DNA from: Lachnospiraceae bacterium
GTDB lineage: Bacteria; Bacillota; Clostridia; Lachnospirales; Lachnospiraceae
Assembly: GCA_017443685.1 (NCBI GenBank)
Contig: JAFSYD010000105.1
Location: 1 to 7,970 of the forward strand
Direction of reading: 5' to 3'
Length of the DNA: 7,970 bases
This document shows, piece by piece, positions 1 through 7,796 of the stretch (the stretch's first letter is position 1; every line of letters begins with the position of its first letter). Both the position numbers and the translations under genes were made by a program. Below the pieces are notes generated by a model that did not search any database, had not been told where the DNA came from, and saw nothing but the letters and a program-made list of their open reading frames with translations.

Positions 1-1
1 C

Positions 2-2890
2 TTTATTGCCATCGATGTCAGCTGCGACGCTGACTTTATGACGATCGAAAAGGAGCATATCACTTCCGATTTCTTTGTCGGGAGCAGGCTTTCGCTGGCG
101 TACTACATCCACAGGGATAAGCTCCACGCCGGCAAAAACCATGCGATCGTTACCTTTGACGCACCGGGCGTGCACAAGCAGGTGCACATCATGGCGACCG
201 GCGATGATGAATACGGTGTGATAGTTCCGCCGTCACGTATCCATAAGCGGCGAACCCTTGAGCTTGTGAATCTTTACAAGGAGTTCCGTAAGGATAAGAT
301 CAATACGGATAAGTGGGCGTCGGGTACGGTTACGCTCATCAATGAGATGATCGACGAAGAGCCGGATGTCGGACAGATCGATCTTTACCGGCTGCAGAAG
401 GCGCAGGCGCTGATCGTCGGCGGCAGCAAGGAAGAGGCGCTTTGGATCATTCAGGAGCTTCGGCGGACGATCGAGGATAAAAAGAGCACCGAGTGGGCGT
501 ACCTTTTGTATCTATGCACCCTGATCGAGAATGACGAGGCGTATGTGGATCGCCTGACGCGCGAGATTGAGCTGATCTTCATGGAAAAGGAAGACGACTG
601 GCGGATCTTCTGGTTTTTGCTTTTCTTAAGAAAAGAATACATTGACGATACGAGGCGTAAGTTAAAGGATATCCGCCGCTTCATTATGGAGGGCGGTTTT
701 GAAACGCCGTATCTCTATATTGAGGCGAGCTATCTGCTGCGGCAGGATGCGTATCTTTTTACGAACTTTGACGACTTTTTTATTAAGGTTTTGCGATGGA
801 CGCTTCGTAACGGAAATATGAATCTCAATCTCTCAATGCAGCTGGAGCATGTACTTGAGAGTGAAAAAGCATACCGCGGCAAGGTGTTTTCCCTCGCGGA
901 GGCGGCTTATGAGGTTTATCCGACCGAGGAGCTTTTGCATAACATCATTGCCTATCTGTTAAAGAGCCGGAAATACGGTGAAAAATTCGTTGGCTGGTAT
1001 GCGCTGGCCATCGAGCGTGGGATGAATTTTACCGGCCTTTACGAGGCATATGTGCTTTCGCTGCCCATCGACACACCGGACGCGCTGCCGGAGATGGTGA
1101 TATTGTATTTCCGCTACCAGAACACGCTGCCCATTGACCGGAAGGCGTATGTTTACGCGAACGTGATCACGCACTACACGAAGGAGCTGCGGATCTATGA
1201 ACAGTATATCCGCAACATCGAAGGCTTTGCTTTGGAGCAGATGCGGCGCGGCCGGATGGACGATAATATGGCAGTCATATACCGTCACATTTTCTTTGAG
1301 CGCGGCGTGGTGGACGAAGACGTGGCGGATGCGATGAGCACCTTGCTTTTTATCCGCAAGCTGATCTGTCTGGATGAGGATATCCGGCGGGTGGTGGTCT
1401 ATGAAGAGCAGTTAAAGGAGCCGTTTATCGTTCCGGTGGAGCATAACTATGCGTTTGTGCCGATCTATTCGCGCAACTACCGCGTCTTTTTGGAGGATAC
1501 GAAGGGGAGGCTGATCGCGGGGCGGCGCAATCATATTTTAGAGGAATTGCTTCCGATCGAGCGAAGCTTTAAGCGCTTATACGGAATCGCGAAAAAGCGG
1601 ATCGGCTTTTTTTTGTACCGGCTGAACGACAAGGAGACCGCGGACGATTTCAAAGAATACGAGATGAACGATATCGCCGAGTTCCTTTCCTCTGACGGAG
1701 TGGATCCGTCATACCGGCAGAAGATGTATCCGCTGATCGTCTCATTTTTGCAGGATCACGGCAGGGAAGAGATCGTGGAGGAGCATTTTCTTTCTCTTAA
1801 GAATTATGACGGGCTTGACTCCGCGACGATCTCCTACATCATCGACCTGTATATCATGGAGGACAGGTACGCAGAAGCCTATGCTCTTTTGAAGAATTAC
1901 AACGGAACCTTCACGGCGGGCAAATGCCTGCTTCGGATGTGCAACCATCTGATCGGCGAGGGTGAGGAAAAGGCGGATGATTTTCTGATCGGCATCTGTA
2001 CACGGCTGATGCGGAAGTTCTTATCCTCTGAGGATACGATCCGCTTTATGAACCGCTTCTTTATCGGGCCGACATCGGATATGCTGACGCTGTGGCAGTT
2101 TGCCTTAGCCAGGCAGCTTGAGACGCGGGCCTTAGAAGAGCGGATCCTGACACAGATGCTTTTTACGGAGAATATCGATGTCACCAGCGAGGCGGTGTTT
2201 AAGGAATACGAGAGGCACCGCGGCAATCCGATGCTGATGGAGGCGTATGAGACTTACTGGTCGTACAAATATATGACTGCGCGTATGGTGGTGCCCGACG
2301 CGGTCTTCGAGGCGGCGCTCGTAAAATTCAAGCAGGGCGAGCATCTGAACGAGAGTATGCGCTGTGCGCTGATGAAGCGGCTAGCGACGAAGAAGACGCT
2401 TACGAACGGCGAGTACAAGGCGCTCGACGAGCTGGTCGGTGAGGCTGTGCTGACCAACGTATATTTCAAATTTATGCGGACGATGGATCGTTCCCTTGTG
2501 GTAAAATACCACCTTTACGATAAGATATTTGCCGAATACACGGGAGAGCGCGGCAGGCATCTTATGATCCGCTACCAGAAGGACGACGGCCCGGTCAAAA
2601 CGGCTGACATGGTGGAAATGTACCGAGGCATTTATCTGCGGCAGTTCGTCGTTTTCTTCGGTGAGCAGGTACGGTATGAGATCGTGGATTTAGACGATGA
2701 GAACACCGTGCTGCAGTCGGAGACGCTTTCGTTCCAGGATATCACGGGGGACGAACGCGTCGACCGGTACGATCTTTTGAACCGTATGCAGCGGGAGCTG
2801 ATCTATTTCAACGAAAAGGAGCTGCTTGCCGATATGAAGCGGTATAAGCGCTTGGAGTATATGACGGAGAAGATATATTCGATGCTATAG
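2..2890 (+). CDS. Large DUF5717-like protein, 5' end missing
   Basis: The reading frame is open from the window edge, so the first ATG (base 38) is probably internal: the residues before it (IDVSCDADF) continue naturally into the following beta-strand pattern. 962 residues are visible. The architecture appears mosaic: a beta-rich segment at about 1-72 (alternating strands with a GKNHAIVTF turn, resembling an Ig-like or beta-sandwich unit); a long alpha-helical, TPR/solenoid-like region at about 75-465; a short beta segment at about 477-507 (VPVEHNYAFVPIYSRNYRVF); a second helical region at about 560-815; and a beta-rich C-terminal domain at about 820-930 ending in charged helices. I see no signal peptide or membrane segment in this part, which suggests a cytoplasmic protein. 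I recall this family as DUF5717 with moderate confidence. Its function is unknown. The frame is intact. It is followed after 43 nt by the Hsp70-like gene, and the two are presumably co-transcribed. Confidence 0.8.
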   Translation, partial: FIAIDVSCDADFMTIEKEHITSDFFVGSRLSLAYYIHRDKLHAGKNHAIVTFDAPGVHKQVHIMATGDDEYGVIVPPSRIHKRRTLELVNLYKEFRKDKINTDKWASGTVTLINEMIDEEPDVGQIDLYRLQKAQALIVGGSKEEALWIIQELRRTIEDKKSTEWAYLLYLCTLIENDEAYVDRLTREIELIFMEKEDDWRIFWFLLFLRKEYIDDTRRKLKDIRRFIMEGGFETPYLYIEASYLLRQDAYLFTNFDDFFIKVLRWTLRNGNMNLNLSMQLEHVLESEKAYRGKVFSLAEAAYEVYPTEELLHNIIAYLLKSRKYGEKFVGWYALAIERGMNFTGLYEAYVLSLPIDTPDALPEMVILYFRYQNTLPIDRKAYVYANVITHYTKELRIYEQYIRNIEGFALEQMRRGRMDDNMAVIYRHIFFERGVVDEDVADAMSTLLFIRKLICLDEDIRRVVVYEEQLKEPFIVPVEHNYAFVPIYSRNYRVFLEDTKGRLIAGRRNHILEELLPIERSFKRLYGIAKKRIGFFLYRLNDKETADDFKEYEMNDIAEFLSSDGVDPSYRQKMYPLIVSFLQDHGREEIVEEHFLSLKNYDGLDSATISYIIDLYIMEDRYAEAYALLKNYNGTFTAGKCLLRMCNHLIGEGEEKADDFLIGICTRLMRKFLSSEDTIRFMNRFFIGPTSDMLTLWQFALARQLETRALEERILTQMLFTENIDVTSEAVFKEYERHRGNPMLMEAYETYWSYKYMTARMVVPDAVFEAALVKFKQGEHLNESMRCALMKRLATKKTLTNGEYKALDELVGEAVLTNVYFKFMRTMDRSLVVKYHLYDKIFAEYTGERGRHLMIRYQKDDGPVKTADMVEMYRGIYLRQFVVFFGEQVRYEIVDLDDENTVLQSETLSFQDITGDERVDRYDLLNRMQRELIYFNEKELLADMKRYKRLEYMTEKIYSML

Positions 2891-2933
2891 AGCCCGGCAG
2901 ACGGAGCATAAGCACATATTGTGGGATGGACGG

Positions 2934-4178
2934 ATGGAAGAACATATTGAAGGCGTTTTTATCGGCATTGACATCGGACCGAAATCGACGCTGTTAAGCT
3001 ATTATCATACGAATATGAAGGAGCCGGAGACCATCAGTACGGTCTTAGGGGAGGAGAACTTCCAGATCCCGACGTTTCTGGCAAAAAAGCGCGGGATCGG
3101 ACAATGGTTCTTCGGCAATGATGCCATGCGGCAGGTGCAGCTGAATCTTGCGGTCGGCATCGACAATCTCTTTGAAAAAGCGATGCGCCGCGAGGATATC
3201 TACATTGACACCGAGGAGTATCCGGCGGAGGAGCTTCTGCTCATATTTTTAAAACGATTATTGTCTTTGCCGCCGCGCAGTATCACGGCGCTTCCGCTGT
3301 TAAAGCTTGTCATCACGGTGGAGAATCTGGATGTCAAGTCCATCGAGCTGTTTACGATGCTCGCGTCGCGGATGGGCATTTCGGCGAAGACGGTGCTGCT
3401 TTTGGATCATCGGGAAAGCTTTTACTATTTTGCGCTTTCGCAGGAAAAGCAGCTGTATATGCACGACGTGATGCTGTATGATTATACGACCTCGAATATC
3501 AAGCACTGTCTTTTAAAGCGCAATAAGGCGATGCGTCCGCAGGTGATCAACCTGGCGTATGGCAATCACGGCTCGGTGATCGACGACAAGGATAAATTTT
3601 TTGACGAGATCGTTAAGACAACGACACTTTCCGAGAATATATCGGCGGTATATCTGATCGGCGACGGGTTCGACGGGGAATGGATGAAGCAGTCGCTGCA
3701 GAGGCTCTGCAAGGGACGGCGCGTGTTCATCGGAAAGAATCTGTATTCCAAGGGAGCATGCTACGCCGGTGCCGTAAGAAGCCAGGCGGTGCCCTGGGAA
3801 TTCGTATACATCGGCAACAATGAGTTGAAGCTGAACCTGTCATTGAAGGTGATCGACGATAACGAGATGAAGTTCGTAACGCTGATCTCTGCCGGGGACA
3901 GCTGGTATGACGCATATGGGGAGTGCGAGGTCATTTTGGACGGCAGTCCCGAGATCGAGTGCTGGATACAGCGTCCGGATTCCCGTAAGGCGATCATCGA
4001 GACGCTGAAATTAACGGATATGCCCCAAAGGGAGAACCGCACAACACGCCTTCGCATCATGGCAAAGCCGGTGTCAGACACTGAGGTGACGTTAAAGGTG
4101 CAGGATCTGGGCTTCGGGGAGATCGTTCCCGCGACGAACCGGATCTGGGAACGGCAGATCGCGGTGACGATCGTATAA
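2934..4178 (+). CDS. DUF5716-like protein with degenerate Hsp70 (DnaK-like) architecture
   Basis: 414 aa from ATG 2934, which has a GGA 7 nt upstream. A TTG at 2919 (five residues longer, GGAG 12 nt upstream) is the alternative start. Motifs match Hsp70 in order. Phosphate-1-like FIGIDIGPKSTLLSYY lies at 9-24. IPTFLAKK..WFFGNDAMRQ at 45-66 resembles TPSIIAY..LVGQPAKRQ of DnaK. LLKLVITVENLD at 122-133 resembles AVITVPAYF. A phosphate-2-like strand VMLYDYTTSN lies at 179-188. An adenosine-motif-like VYLIGDG lies at 239-245, followed by NLYSKGACYAGAV at 269-281, like NPDEAVAIGAAV. Residues from about 290 to the end are beta-rich and parallel the Hsp70 substrate-binding beta domain (LTDMPQRENRTTRLRI at 360-375 resembles the GIPPAPRGVPQIEV block). 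The GGGT loop and the NEP glutamate are lost, subdomain IIB looks absent and there is no lid, so ATPase activity is doubtful. I recall the family as DUF5716. The Hsp70 link is my inference from motif order. No membrane segment is seen. Confidence 0.82.
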   Translation: MEEHIEGVFIGIDIGPKSTLLSYYHTNMKEPETISTVLGEENFQIPTFLAKKRGIGQWFFGNDAMRQVQLNLAVGIDNLFEKAMRREDIYIDTEEYPAEELLLIFLKRLLSLPPRSITALPLLKLVITVENLDVKSIELFTMLASRMGISAKTVLLLDHRESFYYFALSQEKQLYMHDVMLYDYTTSNIKHCLLKRNKAMRPQVINLAYGNHGSVIDDKDKFFDEIVKTTTLSENISAVYLIGDGFDGEWMKQSLQRLCKGRRVFIGKNLYSKGACYAGAVRSQAVPWEFVYIGNNELKLNLSLKVIDDNEMKFVTLISAGDSWYDAYGECEVILDGSPEIECWIQRPDSRKAIIETLKLTDMPQRENRTTRLRIMAKPVSDTEVTLKVQDLGFGEIVPATNRIWERQIAVTIV

Positions 4179-4181
4179 AAA

Positions 4182-4188
4182 TAAGGAG
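4182..4188 (+). promoter_or_regulatory. Ribosome binding site fixing a GTG start
   Basis: TAAGGAG lies 6 nt before GTG 4195, an ideal spacing. The alternative ATG at 4204 would have a 15-nt spacing. This decides the GTG start of the TPR gene. Confidence 0.8.
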
Positions 4189-4194
4189 AACGAC

Positions 4195-5022
4195 GTGGGA
4201 GAAATGATCCTTTGCAAGCGGCAGATTGCGGCGACGCCGTTTTATCTGGACGAGCTTTCGATGAACGTCTATTCGCTTGAAGAGCTTTCCTATTATATTT
4301 TTCATAATGTTTATCTTTTGAACGCTGATTTTATGTCGGTCGATCTGTGCAACTGGATCGGTCGGGAATTGGGGATGAAAGAGCTTTCCGACGGACTTTT
4401 GGAGCTTGTGAAGGAAAATGTTCCGCTCCATATTTTCGTAGGCCGTCTTTTGCATTCCTGCGGATATCTGACGCTCGGCGAGGTCAAGGATACGCTGGCG
4501 ATCATTTCCGTTTTTGAAAATAAAAGCGAGGCGGAGTGTAAAAAGATACGGGCCGACCGTCTCATGGAAAAGAACCGGCTCGTCGACGCGATCTATGAAT
4601 ATGAAAGTCTGATCGACGGCGACGATAATATCGGAGATACGCTCTTAGGCGATATCCGTCACAATCTGGGAAGTGCCTATGCGAAGCTGTTCTTTTTTAC
4701 CGAAGCGGCGGAAAGCTTCGAACAGGCATACCGGAAGAATCACAGACGGGTGTCATTGCGTTCAATGCTGATCGCCTATTATATGGCCGGCAATCTCGAG
4801 GATTATTCGGCGGCGCTGCACCGCTATCAGGTATCGAACGAGGAGGATGAACGTATCCGGGAGGAAGTCGATCATCTGGGAGAGCAGAGCGAAGCGCGGC
4901 AGTTTGAAGAGAGGCTGGAGTATCTGCGTGCGGATTATTCCGAGCAGTCGGCTTATGTGAAGCAGCTTTCATCCATAGTGGATGACTGGAAGAAGGATTA
5001 CGCAAGACTTTGCCGGATGTAG
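4195..5022 (+). CDS. TPR-type helical protein of unknown function
   Basis: 275 aa. The GTG at 4195 is preferred because TAAGGAG lies 6 nt upstream; the next ATG (4204) would be 15 nt from that site. The N-terminal part (about 1-108) is a compact mixed helical domain rich in aromatic and acidic residues (YSLEELSYYIFHNVY at 26-40) that I do not recognise. From about 115 the protein is helical with TPR spacing: ADRLMEKNRLVDAIYEYESL at 120-139 and the clearest repeat, HNLGSAYAKLFFFTEAAESF at 156-175, with the expected small and aromatic positions. A weaker third repeat covers about 187-215. The C-terminal 60 residues are a highly charged helix, possibly coiled coil. There is no signal peptide or membrane segment, so it is likely cytoplasmic. 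It sits 16 nt after the Hsp70-like gene and 3 nt before the membrane coiled-coil gene. Since TPR proteins often dock on Hsp70 proteins, a partner or adaptor role is plausible but inferred. Confidence 0.85.
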   Translation: MGEMILCKRQIAATPFYLDELSMNVYSLEELSYYIFHNVYLLNADFMSVDLCNWIGRELGMKELSDGLLELVKENVPLHIFVGRLLHSCGYLTLGEVKDTLAIISVFENKSEAECKKIRADRLMEKNRLVDAIYEYESLIDGDDNIGDTLLGDIRHNLGSAYAKLFFFTEAAESFEQAYRKNHRRVSLRSMLIAYYMAGNLEDYSAALHRYQVSNEEDERIREEVDHLGEQSEARQFEERLEYLRADYSEQSAYVKQLSSIVDDWKKDYARLCRM

Positions 5023-5025
5023 GAT

Positions 5026-6252
5026 ATGTTTGGTTTCTTAAAAAAGAAAAAGCAAAAACAATTGGAGCTCGATCAGGCGTTTGAAGGTCTGATGGATGAC
5101 ATTAACGCGATCGATCAGCATGAGGACCCGAACAAGATCCATCGGTACATCTTAGAGTCCTGCGAACAGATCATTTCCCGCGCGAAGATCATTAAGAAGG
5201 AGCAGGCGGAGTACGAGGTCTTAACGAAATATCTGAGTGATATCAAGAAGATCTCGGATATGGACGATCGCTCCAAAAAGCGTCTGACGGAGATTGCGAA
5301 GAACGTGATCGACCTCGAGAAAACGCGTTATGATTACCAGCAGAGCGTAAGACGTCTGCCGGAGGAGCAGTTTGCGCTCTTAGAGGAAAACGAATCCGTC
5401 ATCCCCGAAACGATCCGCACGATGCAGGAGAACGAGAAGTACCAGGACAAGGTCAAACGCGATATGCAGCTTCTCGAGGGGAAAAAGAGCGAGTATGAGA
5501 TCGAGCTTGAGCGCCTGCGGGAGGGGGATATTACGACCAAAAAGATATCCTTAATGGGACTTGTCTTTTTTGGTTCTCTTACAGCGCTGCTTTTGCTGGT
5601 GCATTTTGCGACCGGGTTCGATACGACCTGGGGCATCCTTGCAATCGGGTTTTGCCTTGTCGCGCTCATCATGGTTCAGGAGTACCGGTCGGGGTATGCC
5701 AGACGCGCCAAAAAGGAAACGTCAAAGAGCTTAAATAAAACGATCTCGATGGTCAATGTTGTCCGCATGAAATACGCGAACGTGACGGCACAGGTCGATT
5801 ACGAAAAGGATAAATTCGACGTCAATAATTCCTACGAGCTGAATTACCTGTGGGAGCGGTACCTGGCGGATGTCAGAGACAAAGAGCAGTACGAGCGGGA
5901 CAACGAGGACTACGTGTATTTTAACCGTCACCTGGTGAAGATCCTTGACGAGCTTAACCTCAATGACAGCAAGATATGGCTGTCGCAGACGGAGGCTCTG
6001 GTGGATCCCGAGGGGATGCAGGAGATATACCATAAGCTTGTTACCCGAAGGAAAAAGGTGCGCGCCGCGCTCGAAGAAAATCTGCGCTATGTAAGAAGCG
6101 AGCGGGACGAGGTCACGCGCCTGATGCGTGAGCATGATTATTACGAGGCGGAGCTCATAGAGATCATTGCGACGATCGACGAAGAGATGGGCTGGAATAA
6201 AAACTATCAGATCATAAAGGCACAAAAAGGAGCATCGAAGAATGAAAGTTAG
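5026..6252 (+). CDS. Coiled-coil protein with a central two-helix membrane hairpin
   Basis: 408 aa, family not recognised. The N-terminus [11 protein letters not shown] is hydrophobic then polybasic, resembling peripheral membrane-binding ends. Residues about 12-170 are charged heptad-like helices. Two hydrophobic segments follow at about 174-195 ([20 protein letters not shown]) and 202-218, separated by a very short loop. Positive residues flank both (TTKK before, [10 protein letters not shown] after), so by the positive-inside rule both long arms should face the cytoplasm with a hairpin in the membrane. Residues about 225-395 are again charged helix with many E, K, R and Y. The upstream stop (5020-5022) is 3 nt before this ATG and the only ribosome-site-like bases (AGGA, 5021-5024) are too close to it, so translation is probably coupled to the TPR gene. 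The 3' end overlaps gltX by 11 nt. A membrane anchor or scaffold for the preceding proteins is a reasonable inference. Confidence 0.85.
   Translation: MFGFLKKKKQKQLELDQAFEGLMDDINAIDQHEDPNKIHRYILESCEQIISRAKIIKKEQAEYEVLTKYLSDIKKISDMDDRSKKRLTEIAKNVIDLEKTRYDYQQSVRRLPEEQFALLEENESVIPETIRTMQENEKYQDKVKRDMQLLEGKKSEYEIELERLREGDITTKKISLMGLVFFGSLTALLLLVHFATGFDTTWGILAIGFCLVALIMVQEYRSGYARRAKKETSKSLNKTISMVNVVRMKYANVTAQVDYEKDKFDVNNSYELNYLWERYLADVRDKEQYERDNEDYVYFNRHLVKILDELNLNDSKIWLSQTEALVDPEGMQEIYHKLVTRRKKVRAALEENLRYVRSERDEVTRLMREHDYYEAELIEIIATIDEEMGWNKNYQIIKAQKGASKNES
6226..6232 (+). promoter_or_regulatory. gltX ribosome binding site inside the preceding gene
   Basis: AAAGGAG ends 9 nt before the gltX ATG (6242) and lies within the last codons of the membrane coiled-coil gene. 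gltX can therefore have its own initiation while being read from the same transcript, and its site is traversed by ribosomes finishing the upstream gene. Confidence 0.8.
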
Positions 6253-7702
6253 AACACGTTACGCGCCGTCGCCGACGGGCAGGATGCATGTGGGAAATCT
6301 GCGGACGGCACTTTACGCTTATCTGATCGCGAAGCATGCGGACGGTGATTTTTTGCTACGTATTGAGGATACCGATCAGGAGCGGTATGTTGCGGAGGCC
6401 GAGGAGATCATTTTCAGAACCCTCGAAGTGACCGGCATGGAATGGGACGAGGGACCGGGCAAGGGCGGCGACTTCGGCCCGTACGTTCAGAGCGAGCGCG
6501 TGAAAGCCGGTATCTATATGGACTACGCGAAGCAGCTCATTGAAAAGGGTGAGGCTTATTATTGCTTCTGTGACAGGGAGCGGTTAGAGAGCTTAAAGCA
6601 GACCGTGGACGAAGGCGGCAAACAGATCGCGCTTTACGACAAGCATTGTCTTGCTCTGTCAAAAGAAGAAGTGCAGGCGAATCTGGATGCGAAAATGCCC
6701 TTTGTCATCCGGCAGAACAATCCGCGGGAGGGAACGACGACGTTTTCTGATGTGATCTACGGCGACATTACCGTGGATAATGCCGAGCTTGACGATATGA
6801 TCCTGATCAAGTCGGACGGCTACCCGACCTATAATTTCGCGAATGTTGTGGATGACCATCTGATGGGGATCACGCACGTCGTACGCGGCAACGAATATCT
6901 GTCATCTTCGCCGAAGTATAACCGCCTGTATGCGGCGTTTGGCTGGGAGGTGCCGGAGTATGTGCACTGTCCGCTGATCACGAATGAGGAGCATCAGAAG
7001 CTGTCGAAGCGCAGCGGGCATTCGTCGTTTGAGGATCTGACGGAGCAGGGATTTTTGCCGGAAGCCATCGTGAATTTCGTTGCGCTTTTGGGATGGTCGC
7101 CGGCGGATAATGAGGAGATCAAATCCTTGTCCGAGCTGGTGGAGCAGTTCGATTATACGCATATCAACAAGTCGCCCGCGGTCTTCGATATGACAAAGCT
7201 GCGCTGGATGAACGGCGAATACATCAAGGCGCTTTCGCCGGAGAAGTTTTATGATTTAGCAGAGCCGTATCTGAAGCAGGTGATCACGCGTGACCTTGAC
7301 CTGCATAAGATTGCCGGTATGGTGCAGACGCGGATCGAGACGTTTTTTTATATCGCCGGTCACATCGACTTTTTTGAAGCAGTGCCGGAGTATGACATCG
7401 AGCTTTACCGCCATAAGAAGATGAAGACGACACCGGAAAGCTCGCTGACACTCTTAGAGGAGATTTTACCGGCGCTTGGCGAGTGGGAGGATTATACGAA
7501 CGATACGCTTTATGCGATGCTTTCGGACTACGCGAAGGCGCACGAATATAAGAACGGCTATGTGCTTTGGCCGATCCGTACCGCGCTTTCGGGTAAGGCG
7601 ATGACGCCGGGCGGTGCGACCGAACTTTTGGAGATCCTTGGAAAGGAAGAAAGTATAAAGAGGATCAAAGAAGCGATCGCGTTGTTACACAGTAAGTTAT
7701 AA
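6242..7702 (+). CDS. gltX: Glutamyl-tRNA synthetase (class I)
   Basis: This cytoplasmic enzyme activates glutamate with ATP and loads it onto tRNA-Glu (EC 6.1.1.17); in many Gram-positives it also charges tRNA-Gln for later amidation by GatCAB. The length of 486 aa is normal. The HIGH-type signature is [16 protein letters not shown] at 9-24. IEDTDQERY at 41-49 is the conserved glutamate-site block. A zinc-knuckle-like CxC-x21-YxxxC pattern is at C108, C110, Y132 and C136. [13 protein letters not shown] at 213-225 and the KMSKS-type loop KLSKR at 253-257 complete the catalytic core. The C-terminal half is the helical anticodon-binding region. The ATG at 6242 has AAAGGAG 9 nt upstream, inside the preceding gene, and the two frames overlap by 11 nt (gene 4 stops at TAG 6250-6252). 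No T-box leader can exist immediately upstream, since that sequence is coding. I cannot tell from sequence alone whether the enzyme is discriminating. Confidence 0.97.
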   Translation: MKVRTRYAPSPTGRMHVGNLRTALYAYLIAKHADGDFLLRIEDTDQERYVAEAEEIIFRTLEVTGMEWDEGPGKGGDFGPYVQSERVKAGIYMDYAKQLIEKGEAYYCFCDRERLESLKQTVDEGGKQIALYDKHCLALSKEEVQANLDAKMPFVIRQNNPREGTTTFSDVIYGDITVDNAELDDMILIKSDGYPTYNFANVVDDHLMGITHVVRGNEYLSSSPKYNRLYAAFGWEVPEYVHCPLITNEEHQKLSKRSGHSSFEDLTEQGFLPEAIVNFVALLGWSPADNEEIKSLSELVEQFDYTHINKSPAVFDMTKLRWMNGEYIKALSPEKFYDLAEPYLKQVITRDLDLHKIAGMVQTRIETFFYIAGHIDFFEAVPEYDIELYRHKKMKTTPESSLTLLEEILPALGEWEDYTNDTLYAMLSDYAKAHEYKNGYVLWPIRTALSGKAMTPGGATELLEILGKEESIKRIKEAIALLHSKL

Positions 7703-7711
7703 AATATATCG

Positions 7712-7744
7712 CGGTGCCGCAATATTCGGGCGGCGCTGATATTT
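7712..7744 (+). terminator. Possible weak hairpin terminator after gltX
   Basis: CGGTGCCGC (7712-7720) can pair with GCGGCGCTG (7730-7738): nine pairs including two G-U, around a 9-nt loop. It starts 10 nt after the gltX stop and is followed by ATATTT, so the T tract is short and interrupted. The outer AAATAT (7702-7707) could also pair with ATATTT (7739-7744), with unpaired bases on the 5' side. The position suits an operon end, but the poor U-run means partial read-through into the helicase gene is likely. The rest of the 94-nt gap (to 7796) shows no convincing promoter. Confidence 0.4.
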
Positions 7745-7783
7745 GCCATAGACACCCGGACCTGCCGCAAGAAGAGAAAAGGG

Positions 7784-7790
7784 AAAGGAG
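7784..7790 (+). promoter_or_regulatory. Helicase gene ribosome binding site
   Basis: AAAGGAG ends 6 nt before ATG 7797, a near-consensus Gram-positive site in a purine-rich run. It supports the ATG over the TTG that follows directly at 7800. Confidence 0.8.
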
Positions 7791-7796
7791 TGTCTT

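Larger units (their letters stand above)
2..7702 (+). other. Probable operon: DUF5717-like, Hsp70-like, TPR, membrane coiled-coil, gltX
   Basis: Five co-directional genes are separated by 43 nt, 16 nt, 3 nt and an 11-nt overlap, with no internal hairpin followed by a T-run in the gaps and no recognisable -35/-10 pair there. This spacing indicates one transcript with translational coupling at least between genes 3-4 and 4-5. The promoter lies to the left of the window. An internal promoter within a coding region cannot be excluded by eye. Confidence 0.6.

Noticed and set aside
620..635. Perfect 16-bp palindrome CTTTTCTTAAGAAAAG.
   Set aside because: It lies in the middle of the large coding region, encodes ordinary residues (LFLRK) and has no second copy noticed; it is AT-rich with no loop, so chance is the best explanation.
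1592..1614. AAAAAGC/GCTTTTT inverted repeat running into a T8 tract, resembling a terminator or a slippage site.
   Set aside because: The stem has only two G-C pairs and sits inside an intact reading frame; the frame continues well past it with family-like sequence, so no frameshift or termination is implied.
2919..2933. TTG start giving a five-residue longer Hsp70-like protein.
   Set aside because: TTG is a weaker start and its GGAG is 12 nt away; the ATG at 2934 leads directly into the first conserved strand. It remains possible, so it is mentioned in the gene entry.
4057..4455. Minus-strand open frame of 132 codons across the junction of genes 2 and 3.
   Set aside because: It overlaps two well-supported plus-strand genes and their good ribosome site; its composition looks like a shadow frame.
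5944..5976. TTGACG with a downstream GATATGG as an internal gltX promoter.
   Set aside because: The spacing between the hexamers is over 20 nt and the -10 match is poor; it lies in normal coding sequence.
5731..6225. Minus-strand open frame of 164 codons antisense to the membrane coiled-coil gene.
   Set aside because: It mirrors the codon structure of the clear plus-strand gene, has no ribosome site that I can see, and its translation shows no domain-like pattern.
7743..7772. TTGCCA as a -35 box for the helicase gene.
   Set aside because: No TATAAT-like hexamer occurs 16-18 nt downstream, so no promoter is called.
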